This document shows positions 39,056 through 47,544 of a stretch of 64,000 nucleotides of DNA, in pieces; within the stretch, counting starts at the first letter, position 1, and the number at the start of each line of letters is the position of its first letter. Origin of the DNA: Paractinoplanes atraurantiacus (GTDB taxonomy: Bacteria; Actinomycetota; Actinomycetes; Mycobacteriales; Micromonosporaceae). The notes under the pieces are model-generated. The model made no database searches, had not been told where the DNA came from, and saw nothing but the letters and a program-made list of their open reading frames with translations. The translations under genes were made by a program, and so were the position numbers. The stretch covers positions 1,236,786 through 1,300,785 of the forward strand of contig NZ_OBDY01000001.1 of assembly GCF_900215205.1 (NCBI RefSeq), in the 5' to 3' direction.

Positions 39056-39823
39056 TCAGGCCACGAAGCGCGAGCGGCGGCGGCGGCCGATCACGTAGCC
39101 GGCGGCGCCGAGGAGCAGGAGCAGGCCGCCGATGGCGGCCACGAGGCCGGTGGCGGTGCCGGTGACGGGCAGGCCGCCGCCCTCGCCGCCGTTGTCCTCC
39201 GCGCCGGCGGCGGGCGTGGCGGGGGCGCTGGAACTGGCCGGGGTGGTCACCGGGGCACTCGAGGTGGCCGAGGAAGTGGCGCTGGGCGTCACAGTGGGCG
39301 TGGCGGTGGGCGTGACGGTCGGCGTCGGCGTGGGCTTGGTCGCGCAGTCGAGCGCCCGGGCGTCGTACAGGCCCTCGTTCAGGTAGGCCAGGTAGGCGTC
39401 GTAGGACTCGCCGTCGAGCACCTTGTTCGCGGCCGCCTTCACGTTGGCCCCCGCGTCGTCACCCATCGTCCGGCCGATCGAGATCCGCAGATCGTGCGCC
39501 CAGGCCGCCAGCCAGCCCTTCTTGAGGAAGGCCCGCAGGTCGTCCGCGGAGCCCTTCAGCTTCTCCTCGAGCGCGGGAGGCAGGACGGGCAACGACTCGG
39601 CCGTGGTCTCGGCCAGGATCTGGTAGGCCAGCCGGCGCACCTCCGCCTCGTTGGCGGTGTCCAGATCGATGGTGATGAGCTGGCGGAGGTCTTTGAACAC
39701 CTTGCGCTCGACCGTCTGGCATGACGCGTCGAGCCCGGGCGCAGCGGCCTGAGCCGCCGCCGGTGCCGCCGGGATCAGCAGGGCCAGCGCCATGAGGACG
39801 CCGGCTGCCATCTTCCCTCGCAT
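39056..39823 (-). CDS. LPVTG-anchored surface protein with ALF-repeat-like domain
   Basis: 255 residues. There is a Sec signal peptide (MRGKMAAGVLMALALLIPAAPAAAQA), then a helical domain (about residues 35-160). This contains two ALF-repeat-like stretches: ADDLRAFLKKG with a downstream Asp/Arg pattern, and VKAAANKVLDGESYDAYLAYLNEG. A Thr/Pro-rich linker (TPTPTVTPTATP) leads to the sortase signal LPVTG, a membrane segment and RRRR. It should be attached covalently to peptidoglycan. The function is unknown. It differs from the LPITG protein array at 60-64 kb, which lacks ALF-like helices. Confidence 0.85.
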   Translation of the reverse strand: MRGKMAAGVLMALALLIPAAPAAAQAAAPGLDASCQTVERKVFKDLRQLITIDLDTANEAEVRRLAYQILAETTAESLPVLPPALEEKLKGSADDLRAFLKKGWLAAWAHDLRISIGRTMGDDAGANVKAAANKVLDGESYDAYLAYLNEGLYDARALDCATKPTPTPTVTPTATPTVTPSATSSATSSAPVTTPASSSAPATPAAGAEDNGGEGGGLPVTGTATGLVAAIGGLLLLLGAAGYVIGRRRRSRFVA

Positions 39824-39922
39824 ACGTTTCTTCCTCCCCGTTCGAATCGAAGCAGGGAGATGGTACAGAAGCCTTCCTTGCAGGACAGCCCGGCAGCCGC
39901 GGCAGAGAGGGTGACCACCCTG

Positions 39923-40363
39923 TCAGCGCGGCGTTCGAAGCGGCGCCTTTCGCTGATCCCGTACCTCTGCGGTCTTGCCGTAGAGGAGATCCCGCTGGGC
40001 CTGCGGCAGAGAGCAGGCCGCCGTCCCGCCGGGCAGAAGGTGGCGATGCTCGGCGACCCAGCGATAGGCCGGCCAGGCGGCCAGGCGAACCGGTCCGATC
40101 TGGAGGGCGCCGCCCGCGAGCTGCCAGAGACGGCCGGCGTCGCGCAGCATCAGGGCGATCGCGTCCGGGCCCGAGGCGCGCTCGCCGCCGGGGCCGACCC
40201 ACTGGACCGCCTCCTCGCACTCCTCGGTGGTCAGGCCGAGCGCGCCGAGGTCGGCGAACTGCCACGGGATCACCCGGGCGTGCGTCGGGATGCGGCGCTC
40301 GATGAACTCGGCGCACGTCGTGCAGAAGGAGCAGTCGCCGTCGTAGACGAAGGTCGCGGTCAC
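39923..40363 (-). CDS. DCC-family thiol-disulfide oxidoreductase-like protein (DUF393)
   Basis: 146 residues from a GTG at 40363, just after the GNAT stop; an upstream frame continues but is the GNAT shadow. FVYDGDCSFCTTCAEFIERR has the DUF393 motif DGDCxxC with Cys at the expected positions, plus a further Cys. The family is thioredoxin-like and is often encoded near HTTM or membrane genes. A redox role is inferred. It is co-transcribed with the GNAT gene (four bases between stop and start). Confidence 0.85.
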   Translation of the reverse strand: MTATFVYDGDCSFCTTCAEFIERRIPTHARVIPWQFADLGALGLTTEECEEAVQWVGPGGERASGPDAIALMLRDAGRLWQLAGGALQIGPVRLAAWPAYRWVAEHRHLLPGGTAACSLPQAQRDLLYGKTAEVRDQRKAPLRTPR

Positions 40364-40367
40364 CTTT

Positions 40368-40931
40368 CTATTCTTCCGCGACCGCGACGTGCAGCCGCAC
40401 CTGGGGGACGAGCATGTCGTCCACGTCGAGGGCCCGGCCGGCGCCGTCGGGCTCCCAACCGGCGGAGGCCAGGAACTTCCGCATGGCTTCATCCTGCTCG
40501 TACGCCCAGGCCACCGCGCGCTCGAAGCCGTCGTCGCGCCAGTGGGCGACGGCGGCGCTGAGCAGGCGGCTGCCATGGCCCCGGCGGCCCCAGCGCGGCT
40601 CGACCAGCAGGTCGGTGACGGCGGCCGTGCTCTCGCCCAGCGGTGGCTCCTCGGGGGCGAGGGCCTGCTCGTCGGCCGGCCCGGCGGCGGCGAAGCCGAC
40701 CACCTGGGTCGCGGTGTCGCTCTGCTCGACCGCGATGAGCACCCGGTGTTTCTCCGAGGGCGGCTCCTCGATCGCGGCCTGCCAGCCACGGGTCAGGTAG
40801 TCGAGGTCGAGGTTGGCCAGGACGTGTGCCGGGAACATCCGCCTATATGCGGATCGCCAGGTGGTGAGCTGGACCCGGGCGATCTCGGGGGCGTCGCCGG
40901 GGCGAGCGGGACGGACGAAGCCGATTGCCAT
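40368..40931 (-). CDS. GNAT-family N-acetyltransferase
   Basis: 187 residues from ATG 40931, chosen because TAGGCT (40939-40944, minus strand) lies seven bases upstream. FVRPARPGDAPEIARVQLTTWRSAYRRMFP is the typical GNAT beta1-alpha1, and DLLVEPRWGRRGHGSRLL is motif A (R/Q-x-x-G-x-G/A), which binds acetyl-CoA. The acceptor is unknown. The promoter region is shared with the divergent AlkZ-like gene. Confidence 0.9.
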   Translation of the reverse strand: MAIGFVRPARPGDAPEIARVQLTTWRSAYRRMFPAHVLANLDLDYLTRGWQAAIEEPPSEKHRVLIAVEQSDTATQVVGFAAAGPADEQALAPEEPPLGESTAAVTDLLVEPRWGRRGHGSRLLSAAVAHWRDDGFERAVAWAYEQDEAMRKFLASAGWEPDGAGRALDVDDMLVPQVRLHVAVAEE

Positions 40932-40974
40932 GCCGGGCAGCCTACCGAGGCGGATTTTTGTCACACCCCTCGTC

Positions 40975-40980
40975 TACCGT
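40975..40980 (+). promoter_or_regulatory. Leaderless-type -10 element of the AlkZ-like gene
   Basis: TACCGT, seven bases before the GTG at 40988. The divergent GNAT gene has its own TAGGCT (40939-40944) on the other strand. Confidence 0.4.
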
Positions 40981-40987
40981 TCGGCTC

Positions 40988-42208
40988 GTGGCACTTCCCG
41001 AGACTCTCTCCGTGGCCCAGGCTCGGCGCATCACGCTGGCGGCGCAGGGCTTCACCGACCCCAAGCCGGGCGGCGCCACCGACATGCGCCATCTGCGGCG
41101 CGTGCTGCGCCGGGTCCACCTGATCCAGATGGACTCGGTGAACGTCCTTCAGCGGGCCCATTTCATGCCTTTGTACAGCCGCCTGGGTCCCTATCCGGTC
41201 GAGCTGCTCGAGCGGGCGGCCTATCGCAAGCCGCGTGAGCTGTTCGAGTTCTGGGGCCACGAGGCGTCGCTGATCACCACCGACCTGCAGCCGCTGTTCC
41301 GGTGGCGCATGGAGCGCGCCGCCGACTACGCGTGGGGCGGCATGGTCCGCATCGCCAAGGAGCAGCCCGAGCTGATCGAGCGGGTGCTCGCGGTCGTCCG
41401 CGACCGCGGCCCGATCACCGCGGCCCAGATCGAGCACGACGAGCCGAAACGCACCGACCACTGGGGATGGAACTGGTCGTCGGTCAAGCAGGCGCTGGAG
41501 TGGTTGTTCTTCACCGGTCAGGTGACCGCCTCCGAGCGCACGACCTCGTTCGCCCGGCGCTACGACCTGCCCGAGCGGGTGCTGCCCTATGCGGTGCTCA
41601 ACGCGCCGACGCCACACCCGCAGGACGCCTTCCGCGCCCTCGTCGAGCTTTCGGCGCGGGCCGTCGGGGTCGGCGCCGAGGCCGAGCTGCGCGACTATTT
41701 CCGGCTCCCGGTCGACGGCTTCAAGCGGGCCGTGGCCGAGCTCATCGAGGACAAGGTGCTGCTGCCGGTGCAGGTCAAGGGGTGGAAGGCGCCGGCCTAT
41801 CTGCATCACGAGGCCAAGCTGCCGCGGCGGGTCACCGCCTCGACGCTGATCAGCCCGTTCGACCCGCTGGTGTGGGAGCGCAACCGCACCGAGCGGCTGT
41901 TCGGCATGAACTACCGCATCGAGATCTACGTGCCGGCCGCGCAGCGGCTCTACGGCTACTACGTGCTGCCGTTCCTGCTCGGCGACGAGCTGGCGGCCCG
42001 GGTCGACCTCAAGGCCGACCGCAAGGCGGGGGAACTGCTCGTCCCGGCGGCCTGGCTCGAGCCCGGCGCCGACCAGGAGGAGACCGCGGCCGCTCTCGCC
42101 GCCGAGCTGCACCGGCTGGCCGGCTGGCTGGGCCTCGAGCGCATCGCGGTGCCCGAGCGGGGCGACTTCGCGGGCCCGCTGGCCGCTGCCCTCAAAGGTG
42201 TAGCGTGA
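40988..42208 (+). CDS. Winged-helix DNA glycosylase-like protein (AlkZ/YcaQ family)
   Basis: 406 residues from GTG 40988. The three winged-helix domains of the AlkZ/YcaQ (DUF1006) family can be followed; the segment RVHLIQMDSVNVLQRAHFMPLYSRLGPY contains the conserved QxD/QxQ-type catalytic region, with Gln and Asp in IQMDSV. ISPFDPLVWERNRTERLFGMNYRIEIYVP is also diagnostic. AlkZ in Streptomyces removes azinomycin cross-links, and YcaQ acts on other interstrand cross-links or alkylated bases. Repair of DNA damage is therefore likely. It overlaps the DUF2752 gene as GTGA. Confidence 0.85.
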   Translation: MALPETLSVAQARRITLAAQGFTDPKPGGATDMRHLRRVLRRVHLIQMDSVNVLQRAHFMPLYSRLGPYPVELLERAAYRKPRELFEFWGHEASLITTDLQPLFRWRMERAADYAWGGMVRIAKEQPELIERVLAVVRDRGPITAAQIEHDEPKRTDHWGWNWSSVKQALEWLFFTGQVTASERTTSFARRYDLPERVLPYAVLNAPTPHPQDAFRALVELSARAVGVGAEAELRDYFRLPVDGFKRAVAELIEDKVLLPVQVKGWKAPAYLHHEAKLPRRVTASTLISPFDPLVWERNRTERLFGMNYRIEIYVPAAQRLYGYYVLPFLLGDELAARVDLKADRKAGELLVPAAWLEPGADQEETAAALAAELHRLAGWLGLERIAVPERGDFAGPLAAALKGVA

Positions 42209-42738
42209 CGGCCATGAAGGCGCTGGAGGAACAGCCGGTGCAAGGCCCGCCGGTGCCGCCGGAGTGGCTCGACTATTACGCCCAGCCTCAGCAGGACCGG
42301 GTCACCCGCTTCGTCCAGCGGGTCTGGACCCGCTCACCCGTCTGGGCCGCGCCGTTCGCCCTTCTGGCCTGCATGGGCGGTGCTGTCGGTTACACCTTGG
42401 CCACCCATCCCGCCGAGGCCGGCGCCGGCGAGCCACCGACCTGCCTGCTGAAATACACGACCGGCTTCGTCTGCCCGGGCTGCGGCGGCACGCGCGCGGC
42501 GTGGTATTTGCTTCACGGAGATCTTCCGGCCGCCGCCCGCCACCACGCGATCTTCACCTTCGCAGTGCCCTTCCTCCTTTACATGTATGTGGCCTGGGCC
42601 GGGAAAAGGCTGTTCAACTGGAAGCTTCCGCAGCTCACCCTGAGCCCGGCCGTCTTGATCACTTTTGTCGCGGTGTGGGCCGTCTGGAGCGTGCTGCGCA
42701 ACCTGCCCTGGGCCCCGTTCACCGCGCTCTACGTCTGA
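42205..42738 (+). CDS. DUF2752 membrane protein
   Basis: 177 residues from the GTG overlapping the upstream stop; an ATG at 42214 is an alternative. The CPGCGGTRA motif is the DUF2752 signature (about residue 95), placed after a first membrane segment (about 50-67). Two or three further membrane segments follow. The family is of unknown function and often sits beside membrane proteins. It is translationally coupled to the AlkZ-like gene. Confidence 0.85.
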   Translation: MTAMKALEEQPVQGPPVPPEWLDYYAQPQQDRVTRFVQRVWTRSPVWAAPFALLACMGGAVGYTLATHPAEAGAGEPPTCLLKYTTGFVCPGCGGTRAAWYLLHGDLPAAARHHAIFTFAVPFLLYMYVAWAGKRLFNWKLPQLTLSPAVLITFVAVWAVWSVLRNLPWAPFTALYV

Positions 42739-42751
42739 GCGGGGAGTCCGA

Positions 42752-42757
42752 TAGGTT
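42752..42757 (+). promoter_or_regulatory. Leaderless-type -10 element of dapA
   Basis: TAGGTT, seven bases before the ATG at 42765. Confidence 0.4.
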
Positions 42758-42764
42758 GGTGGGT

Positions 42765-43658
42765 ATGACGCACGACCCGCGACCCTTCGGACGGCTTCTG
42801 ACCGCGATGGTCACCCCGTTCGCCCCGGACGGCTCCCTCGACGTCGAGGGCGCGGCGAAACTGGCCACCTACCTCGTCGACGAGCAGCGCAACGACGCCC
42901 TCGTCGTCAGCGGCACCACGGGCGAGTCCCCGACGACGACCGACGCGGAAAAGGAGACCCTCCTGCGCGCCGTCGTCGACGCGGTCGGCGACCGGGCCCG
43001 GATCGTCGCCGGTGTGGGCACCAACAACACAGCCCACACGATCGAGCTGGCGCACGCCGCCGAGAAGGCCGGCGCTCACGGCCTGCTCGTGGTGACGCCT
43101 TACTACAACAAGCCACCGCAGGCCGGCGTCGCCCAGCATTTCCTGACCGTGGCCGACGCGGCCGGGCTGCCGGTGATGGTCTACGACATCCCGCACCGGG
43201 CCGGCACGGCCATCGCCACCGAGACGATGTGCCGCATCGCCGAGCACGAGCGGATCGTGGCGGTCAAGGACGCCAAGGGTGATCTGACCGCTTCGTCGTG
43301 GGTGCTCAGCCGCACCGACCTGGCCTACTACTCGGGCGACGACGCCGCCACGCTGCCGCTGCTGTCCATCGGCGGGGTCGGCCTGGTCGGCACGTCGACC
43401 CACTTCACCGGCGTTCTCGCCAAAGACATGATCGAGGCGTTCGAGCGCGGCGACAACGCCGCCGCCCTCGCCCTGCACCGCCGGGCGATGCCGCTGTTCA
43501 CCGGCATCTTCCGGGCGCCGGGGACCATGCTGGTCAAGGCGGGTCTCAACGCGTCGGGCCGCCCGGCCGGCCCGGTCCGCTCACCGCTGGTCGAGGCGAC
43601 CGCCGACGAGCTGGCCCAGCTGCGTACGGATGCCGCCGCGGCCGGCATCGGCCTGTAG
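42765..43658 (+). CDS. dapA: 4-hydroxy-tetrahydrodipicolinate synthase
   Basis: 297 residues. The Schiff-base lysine is Lys168 in VAVKDAKGD, and the catalytic Tyr is Tyr140 in MVYDIPHR; the pyruvate-loop motif is SGTTGESPT. This is the first committed step of diaminopimelate/lysine synthesis, condensing pyruvate with aspartate semialdehyde. It lies 33 bp upstream of RNase J, an arrangement found widely in actinobacteria (dapA-rnj). Confidence 0.95.
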   Translation: MTHDPRPFGRLLTAMVTPFAPDGSLDVEGAAKLATYLVDEQRNDALVVSGTTGESPTTTDAEKETLLRAVVDAVGDRARIVAGVGTNNTAHTIELAHAAEKAGAHGLLVVTPYYNKPPQAGVAQHFLTVADAAGLPVMVYDIPHRAGTAIATETMCRIAEHERIVAVKDAKGDLTASSWVLSRTDLAYYSGDDAATLPLLSIGGVGLVGTSTHFTGVLAKDMIEAFERGDNAAALALHRRAMPLFTGIFRAPGTMLVKAGLNASGRPAGPVRSPLVEATADELAQLRTDAAAAGIGL

Positions 43659-43691
43659 AAGAGCCCGTAGAAGAGAGATAGAAACAAGCGA

Positions 43692-45380
43692 ATGAGTCAA
43701 GCGCACGAGGAGCTGGACACGCCCCCGCCGCTGCCGGAAGGCGCCCTGCGCGTCATCCCGCTCGGCGGGCTCGGCGCGATCGGCCGCAACATGACGGTCC
43801 TGGAGTTCGACGGCAAGCTGCTGGTCATCGACTGCGGTGTGCTCTTCCCCGACGTGGAGCAACCGGGCGTCGACCTGATCCTGCCCGACTTCACGCCGAT
43901 CCTGGACCGGCTCGACGACATCCAGGCGATCGTGCTCACCCACGGCCACGAGGACCACATCGGGGCGGTGCCCTACCTGCTGGCCCACAAGGCGGACATC
44001 CCGCTGGTCGGCTCCGAGTTCACGCTCGCGCTGGTCGAGGCCAAGCTGGCCGAGCGGCGCCTCGACCCGTACACGCTGACCGTCCGCGAGGGCCAGACCG
44101 AGCGCCTCGGGCCGTTCGACTGCGAGTTCTTCGCGGTCAACCACTCCATTCCCGACGCGCTGGCGGTCGCCGTGCGCACGCCGGCCGGCCTGATCCTGCA
44201 CACCGGCGACTTCAAGATGGACCAGGTGCCGCTGGACGGCCGCATCACCGACCTGGCCGGCTTCGCGCGGCTCGGCGCCGAGGGCGTCGACCTGCTGCTC
44301 TCCGACTCGACGAACGCCGAGGTGCCCGGCTTCGTGGCCCCCGAGCGTGACATCGGCCCGGTGCTCAGCGCGATCTTCGGCAAGGCCAAGGGCCGCATCA
44401 TCGTGGCCAGCTTCGCCTCCCACGTGCACCGGGTGCAGCAGGTCATGGACGCGGCCTGGGAGTACGACCGCAAGGTCGCCCTGATCGGCCGCTCCATGGT
44501 GCGCAACATGGGCATCGCCCGCGACCTGGGCCTGCTCAACATCCCGGACGGCCTGCTGGTCAGCCTCGACGAGGCGACCCACCTGCCCGGCGACGAGATC
44601 GTCTTCATGTCGACCGGGTCGCAGGGCGAGCCGATGAGCGCCCTCGGCCGCATGTCGACCGGCGACCACCGCCACATCACCATCGCCCCCGGCGACACCG
44701 TGGTGCTGGCCAGCTCGCTGGTGCCGGGCAACGAGACCTCGGTCTACCGGGTGATCAACCAGTTGTCCCGGGCCGGCGCCACGGTCGTGCACAAGGAGAC
44801 GGCCAAGGTGCACGTCTCCGGTCACGCCCCGGCCGGTGAGCTGCGCTACCTGCTGAACGTGGTGCGCCCGAGCAACCTCATGCCGGTGCACGGCGAGTGG
44901 CGGCACCTGCGCGCCCACGCCCAGCTCGGCGTCGAGACCGGCGTCGCGCCCGACCGGGTGGTGCTCTGCGAGGACGGCGACGTGGTCGACCTCGTCGAGG
45001 GCCACGCCCGGCACGTGGGCCGGGTCAAGAACAGGTACGTCTACGTGGACGGTCTCGCGGTCGGCGACGTCAGCGAGTCGCTGCTCACCGAGCGGCGGAT
45101 CCTGGGCGACGGCGGCTTCATCTCGGCCACCGTGGTGATCGACTCGGTGACCGGCAAGGTGGTCGGCGAGCCCAGCATCTCGGCCAAGGGCTTCTCCGAG
45201 GACCCGGACGCCTTCAACCCGGTCATCCCGCTGCTGACCGCGGCCCTGCACCGCTCGGCCGAGGACGGCATCACCGACACCCATCAGTTGCAGCAGGTCG
45301 TGCGGCGCACGGTCGGCCGGTGGGTGAACGACGCGTACCGCCGCCGTCCGATGATCGTGCCCACGGTCGTGGAAGTCTGA
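43692..45380 (+). CDS. rnj: Ribonuclease J
   Basis: 562 residues, typical length. The metallo-beta-lactamase core has VLTHGHEDHIGA (HxHxDH-type zinc site), ILHTGDFKMDQ and LLLSDSTNAEVPG. The beta-CASP domain has IIVASFASHVHRVQQ and the C-terminal HVSGHAP motif. It is an RNA endonuclease and 5'-3' exonuclease important for rRNA and mRNA maturation, and complements the PNPase and NrnA-like enzymes encoded upstream. It begins 33 bp after dapA and is probably co-transcribed with it. Confidence 0.96.
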   Translation: MSQAHEELDTPPPLPEGALRVIPLGGLGAIGRNMTVLEFDGKLLVIDCGVLFPDVEQPGVDLILPDFTPILDRLDDIQAIVLTHGHEDHIGAVPYLLAHKADIPLVGSEFTLALVEAKLAERRLDPYTLTVREGQTERLGPFDCEFFAVNHSIPDALAVAVRTPAGLILHTGDFKMDQVPLDGRITDLAGFARLGAEGVDLLLSDSTNAEVPGFVAPERDIGPVLSAIFGKAKGRIIVASFASHVHRVQQVMDAAWEYDRKVALIGRSMVRNMGIARDLGLLNIPDGLLVSLDEATHLPGDEIVFMSTGSQGEPMSALGRMSTGDHRHITIAPGDTVVLASSLVPGNETSVYRVINQLSRAGATVVHKETAKVHVSGHAPAGELRYLLNVVRPSNLMPVHGEWRHLRAHAQLGVETGVAPDRVVLCEDGDVVDLVEGHARHVGRVKNRYVYVDGLAVGDVSESLLTERRILGDGGFISATVVIDSVTGKVVGEPSISAKGFSEDPDAFNPVIPLLTAALHRSAEDGITDTHQLQQVVRRTVGRWVNDAYRRRPMIVPTVVEV

Positions 45381-45469
45381 GACGCTTTTAAACCTTTCGC
45401 TGCGCTCGTCCGTACCTCAAGTCACCGGTGCCGCCCCCACGGCACCGCTGGCGAGGGGAGTTCCTCAAG

Positions 45470-46975
45470 ATGCAGCGCAGACGGATCGCCGTGGCGGCGG
45501 CGGTCGTGGTGGCAGCCGGGGCAGCGGTGGCGTTCACCCTGCCCTCCATGGCCGGCACCACGCCGTCCAGCGACAAACCGGCGGCCAAGGGCGACGGCAC
45601 GGCGCGACTTCTCGCGGCCATGCAGCGCGACCTCGGCCTGAGCGGTGATCAGGCGACGGCTCGCCTGCAGAAGTCGAAGTGGGCGAGCGAGGTGACGGCG
45701 CGGCTGTCCGCGCAGACCGGCTCCGACTTCGGCGGCGCGTGGCTGGCGACCGACGGCACCACCCTCAAGGTGGCGGTGACCGACAAGGGCGCCGAGGCCG
45801 CGGTCCGCAAGGCCGGCGCCGAGCCGGTGCTGGTCGAGCGCAGCGAGCAGACCCTGGTCACGGCCAAGGAGAAGCTCGACAACGCCGACGCGAGCGCGGA
45901 CGGCCTGACCGGCTGGTATGTGGACGTCGCGACGAACAAGCTCGTCGTGGTGGCCCAGCCCGGAGCGCAGGCGGCGGCCAAGAAGCTGGCCCGGGCGGCC
46001 GGCGTCACCTCCGGCACGTACCGGGTGATCACCAGCACGGCCAAGCCGAAACCCCTCTTCGACGTGCGCGGCGCCGACCCGTACTTCATCGCCGTCGACG
46101 GTGGCACGGCCCGCTGCTCGATCGGTTTCTCGGTCGAGGGTGGCTTCGTGACGGCCGGGCACTGCGGCGAGGTGGGCACCACCACGACCGGCTTCAACCA
46201 GCAGGCACAGGGCACCGTACGGGCGTCGACCTTCCCGGGCGACGCCGACATGGGCTTCGTCGAGGTCAACGGCGACTGGACGCCGCGGGCGGTGGTCAAC
46301 GACTTCGAGGGCAACGAGCTCCCGGTCGCCGGCAACGCCGAGGCGCCGGTCGGCGCGGCGATCTGCCGCTCCGGCTCGACCACCGGCACCCGCTGCGGCA
46401 CGATCCTGGCCAAGAACCAGACGGTCGTCTACCCGGAGGGCGCGGTCACCGGCCTCACCCGCACCGACGTCTGCGCCGAGGGCGGCGACTCCGGCGGCCC
46501 GTGGCTTTCCGGCGACCAGGCCCAGGGCGTCACCTCGGGCGGCTCCGGCGACTGCACGGTCGGCGGCGAGACCTTCTTCCAGCCGGTCAACGAGATCCTG
46601 GCGGCCGACAACCTGACCCTGGTCACCAGCGGCGGCGGCGCCGAGGCGCCCCCGGCCGAGGCCGCCGGCGCTTGTGAGGACCAGGCGGTCCAGCGCAGCG
46701 GCACGCTGCAGGCACGCACCGCTCAGGCCCAGCCCAACGGTGGCGCGTTCCGCGCGAATGCCGGACAGCAGACGGCCTGCCTGACCGCGGCCGACGGCAC
46801 CGACTTCGACCTGGTGCTCCAGCGGCTCACCAACCGCGGCTTCCGCACGGTGGCCACCGCCACCGGGGACGACGTCAAGTCGCTGACCTTCAACGGGCGC
46901 TCCGGCACCTACCGGTACGTGGTCGTGGCCTCCTCGGGCGCCGGCGACTACACGCTCGGGTTCAGCACCCCGTAA
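45470..46975 (+). CDS. Secreted alpha-lytic/streptogrisin-type serine protease with prodomain
   Basis: 501 residues from ATG 45470 (GGGGAG site). It has a basic signal peptide (MQRRRIAVAAAVVV...), then an alpha-lytic-protease-type prodomain (about residues 45-195). The mature S1E domain (from about 200) has catalytic His231 (TAGHC), Asp260 (DAD-MGF) and Ser341 (EGGDSGGP), plus paired Cys residues. After a Ser/Gly/Pro linker, a C-terminal domain (about 395-501) with ACEDQAV...DDVKSLTFNGRSGTYRYVV resembles the bacterial pre-peptidase C-terminal fold. It should be an extracellular protease that folds with the help of the prodomain. Confidence 0.93.
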   Translation: MQRRRIAVAAAVVVAAGAAVAFTLPSMAGTTPSSDKPAAKGDGTARLLAAMQRDLGLSGDQATARLQKSKWASEVTARLSAQTGSDFGGAWLATDGTTLKVAVTDKGAEAAVRKAGAEPVLVERSEQTLVTAKEKLDNADASADGLTGWYVDVATNKLVVVAQPGAQAAAKKLARAAGVTSGTYRVITSTAKPKPLFDVRGADPYFIAVDGGTARCSIGFSVEGGFVTAGHCGEVGTTTTGFNQQAQGTVRASTFPGDADMGFVEVNGDWTPRAVVNDFEGNELPVAGNAEAPVGAAICRSGSTTGTRCGTILAKNQTVVYPEGAVTGLTRTDVCAEGGDSGGPWLSGDQAQGVTSGGSGDCTVGGETFFQPVNEILAADNLTLVTSGGGAEAPPAEAAGACEDQAVQRSGTLQARTAQAQPNGGAFRANAGQQTACLTAADGTDFDLVLQRLTNRGFRTVATATGDDVKSLTFNGRSGTYRYVVVASSGAGDYTLGFSTP

Positions 46976-47022
46976 CGCGCGCGCCGCCACCTACCCTGCC
47001 GGGTTGGCGGATCGCGCCTGAT

Positions 47023-47050
47023 GCCGGAGGAGCCGATCGGCTCCTCCGGC
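47023..47050. terminator. Bidirectional terminator between protease and YbjN genes
   Basis: A 12-bp perfect stem (47023-47034 with 47039-47050) and loop GATC, followed on the plus strand by ACTTTTC. The two genes converge on it. Confidence 0.85.
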
Positions 47051-47060
47051 ACTTTTCTGT

Positions 47061-47477
47061 TCAGTCGCTGGTCTCGCGGAGGGCGCCCACGGCGTCGGCC
47101 AGCTGGCAGCCGGTGGCTATGCCGCAGATCACGACCTGGTCGAGCTGTTCCGGGGTGACGCCGCGCTCCCAGTCGGCGATGACCTCGCCGACCACGTTGA
47201 CGGTGCCGTCGTCGGAGATGTGCACGTAGGCCTTGGGCCACAACTGGTCGTGGTTCCAGGCGTTGCAGAACTCGTAGAGGCGTACCACGTCCTCCATGCC
47301 GAAGATGTGCCTGACCATGGCCCTGATCTGCAGCATCTCCTGCTGTTCGCCGATGCGGAAGAAATAGATCAGGTTGCCCTGGAAGTTGCCGCCGATGTCG
47401 CCGTCGGCGTCGGTGAAGTAGGTGAAGCCGCGCTCGTCGAGGGCGGCGGTGATCATTTCCTGGGTGAGCGGCTGCAC
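47061..47477 (-). CDS. YbjN-domain protein
   Basis: 138 residues from a GTG at 47477; TAAGAT (47484-47489, minus strand) lies six bases upstream as a leaderless -10. The segment GNLIYFFRIGEQQEMLQIRAMVRH, then YEFCNAWNHDQLWPKAYV, matches YbjN, which has a type-III-secretion-chaperone-like fold. The family is widespread in actinobacteria with no settled role. It is monocistronic and convergent with the protease gene. Confidence 0.8.
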   Translation of the reverse strand: MQPLTQEMITAALDERGFTYFTDADGDIGGNFQGNLIYFFRIGEQQEMLQIRAMVRHIFGMEDVVRLYEFCNAWNHDQLWPKAYVHISDDGTVNVVGEVIADWERGVTPEQLDQVVICGIATGCQLADAVGALRETSD

Positions 47478-47532
47478 CTGTTGATCTTAGTTCGTCCCGG
47501 TGCGCCTCCGGGATTCATGAGCGTCTCGGCGT

Positions 47533-47538
47533 TACGGT
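47533..47538 (+). promoter_or_regulatory. Leaderless-type -10 element of ftsK
   Basis: TACGGT, six bases before the ATG at 47545; this spacing argues for that ATG over the GTG at 47539. Confidence 0.4.
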
Positions 47539-47544
47539 GTGACC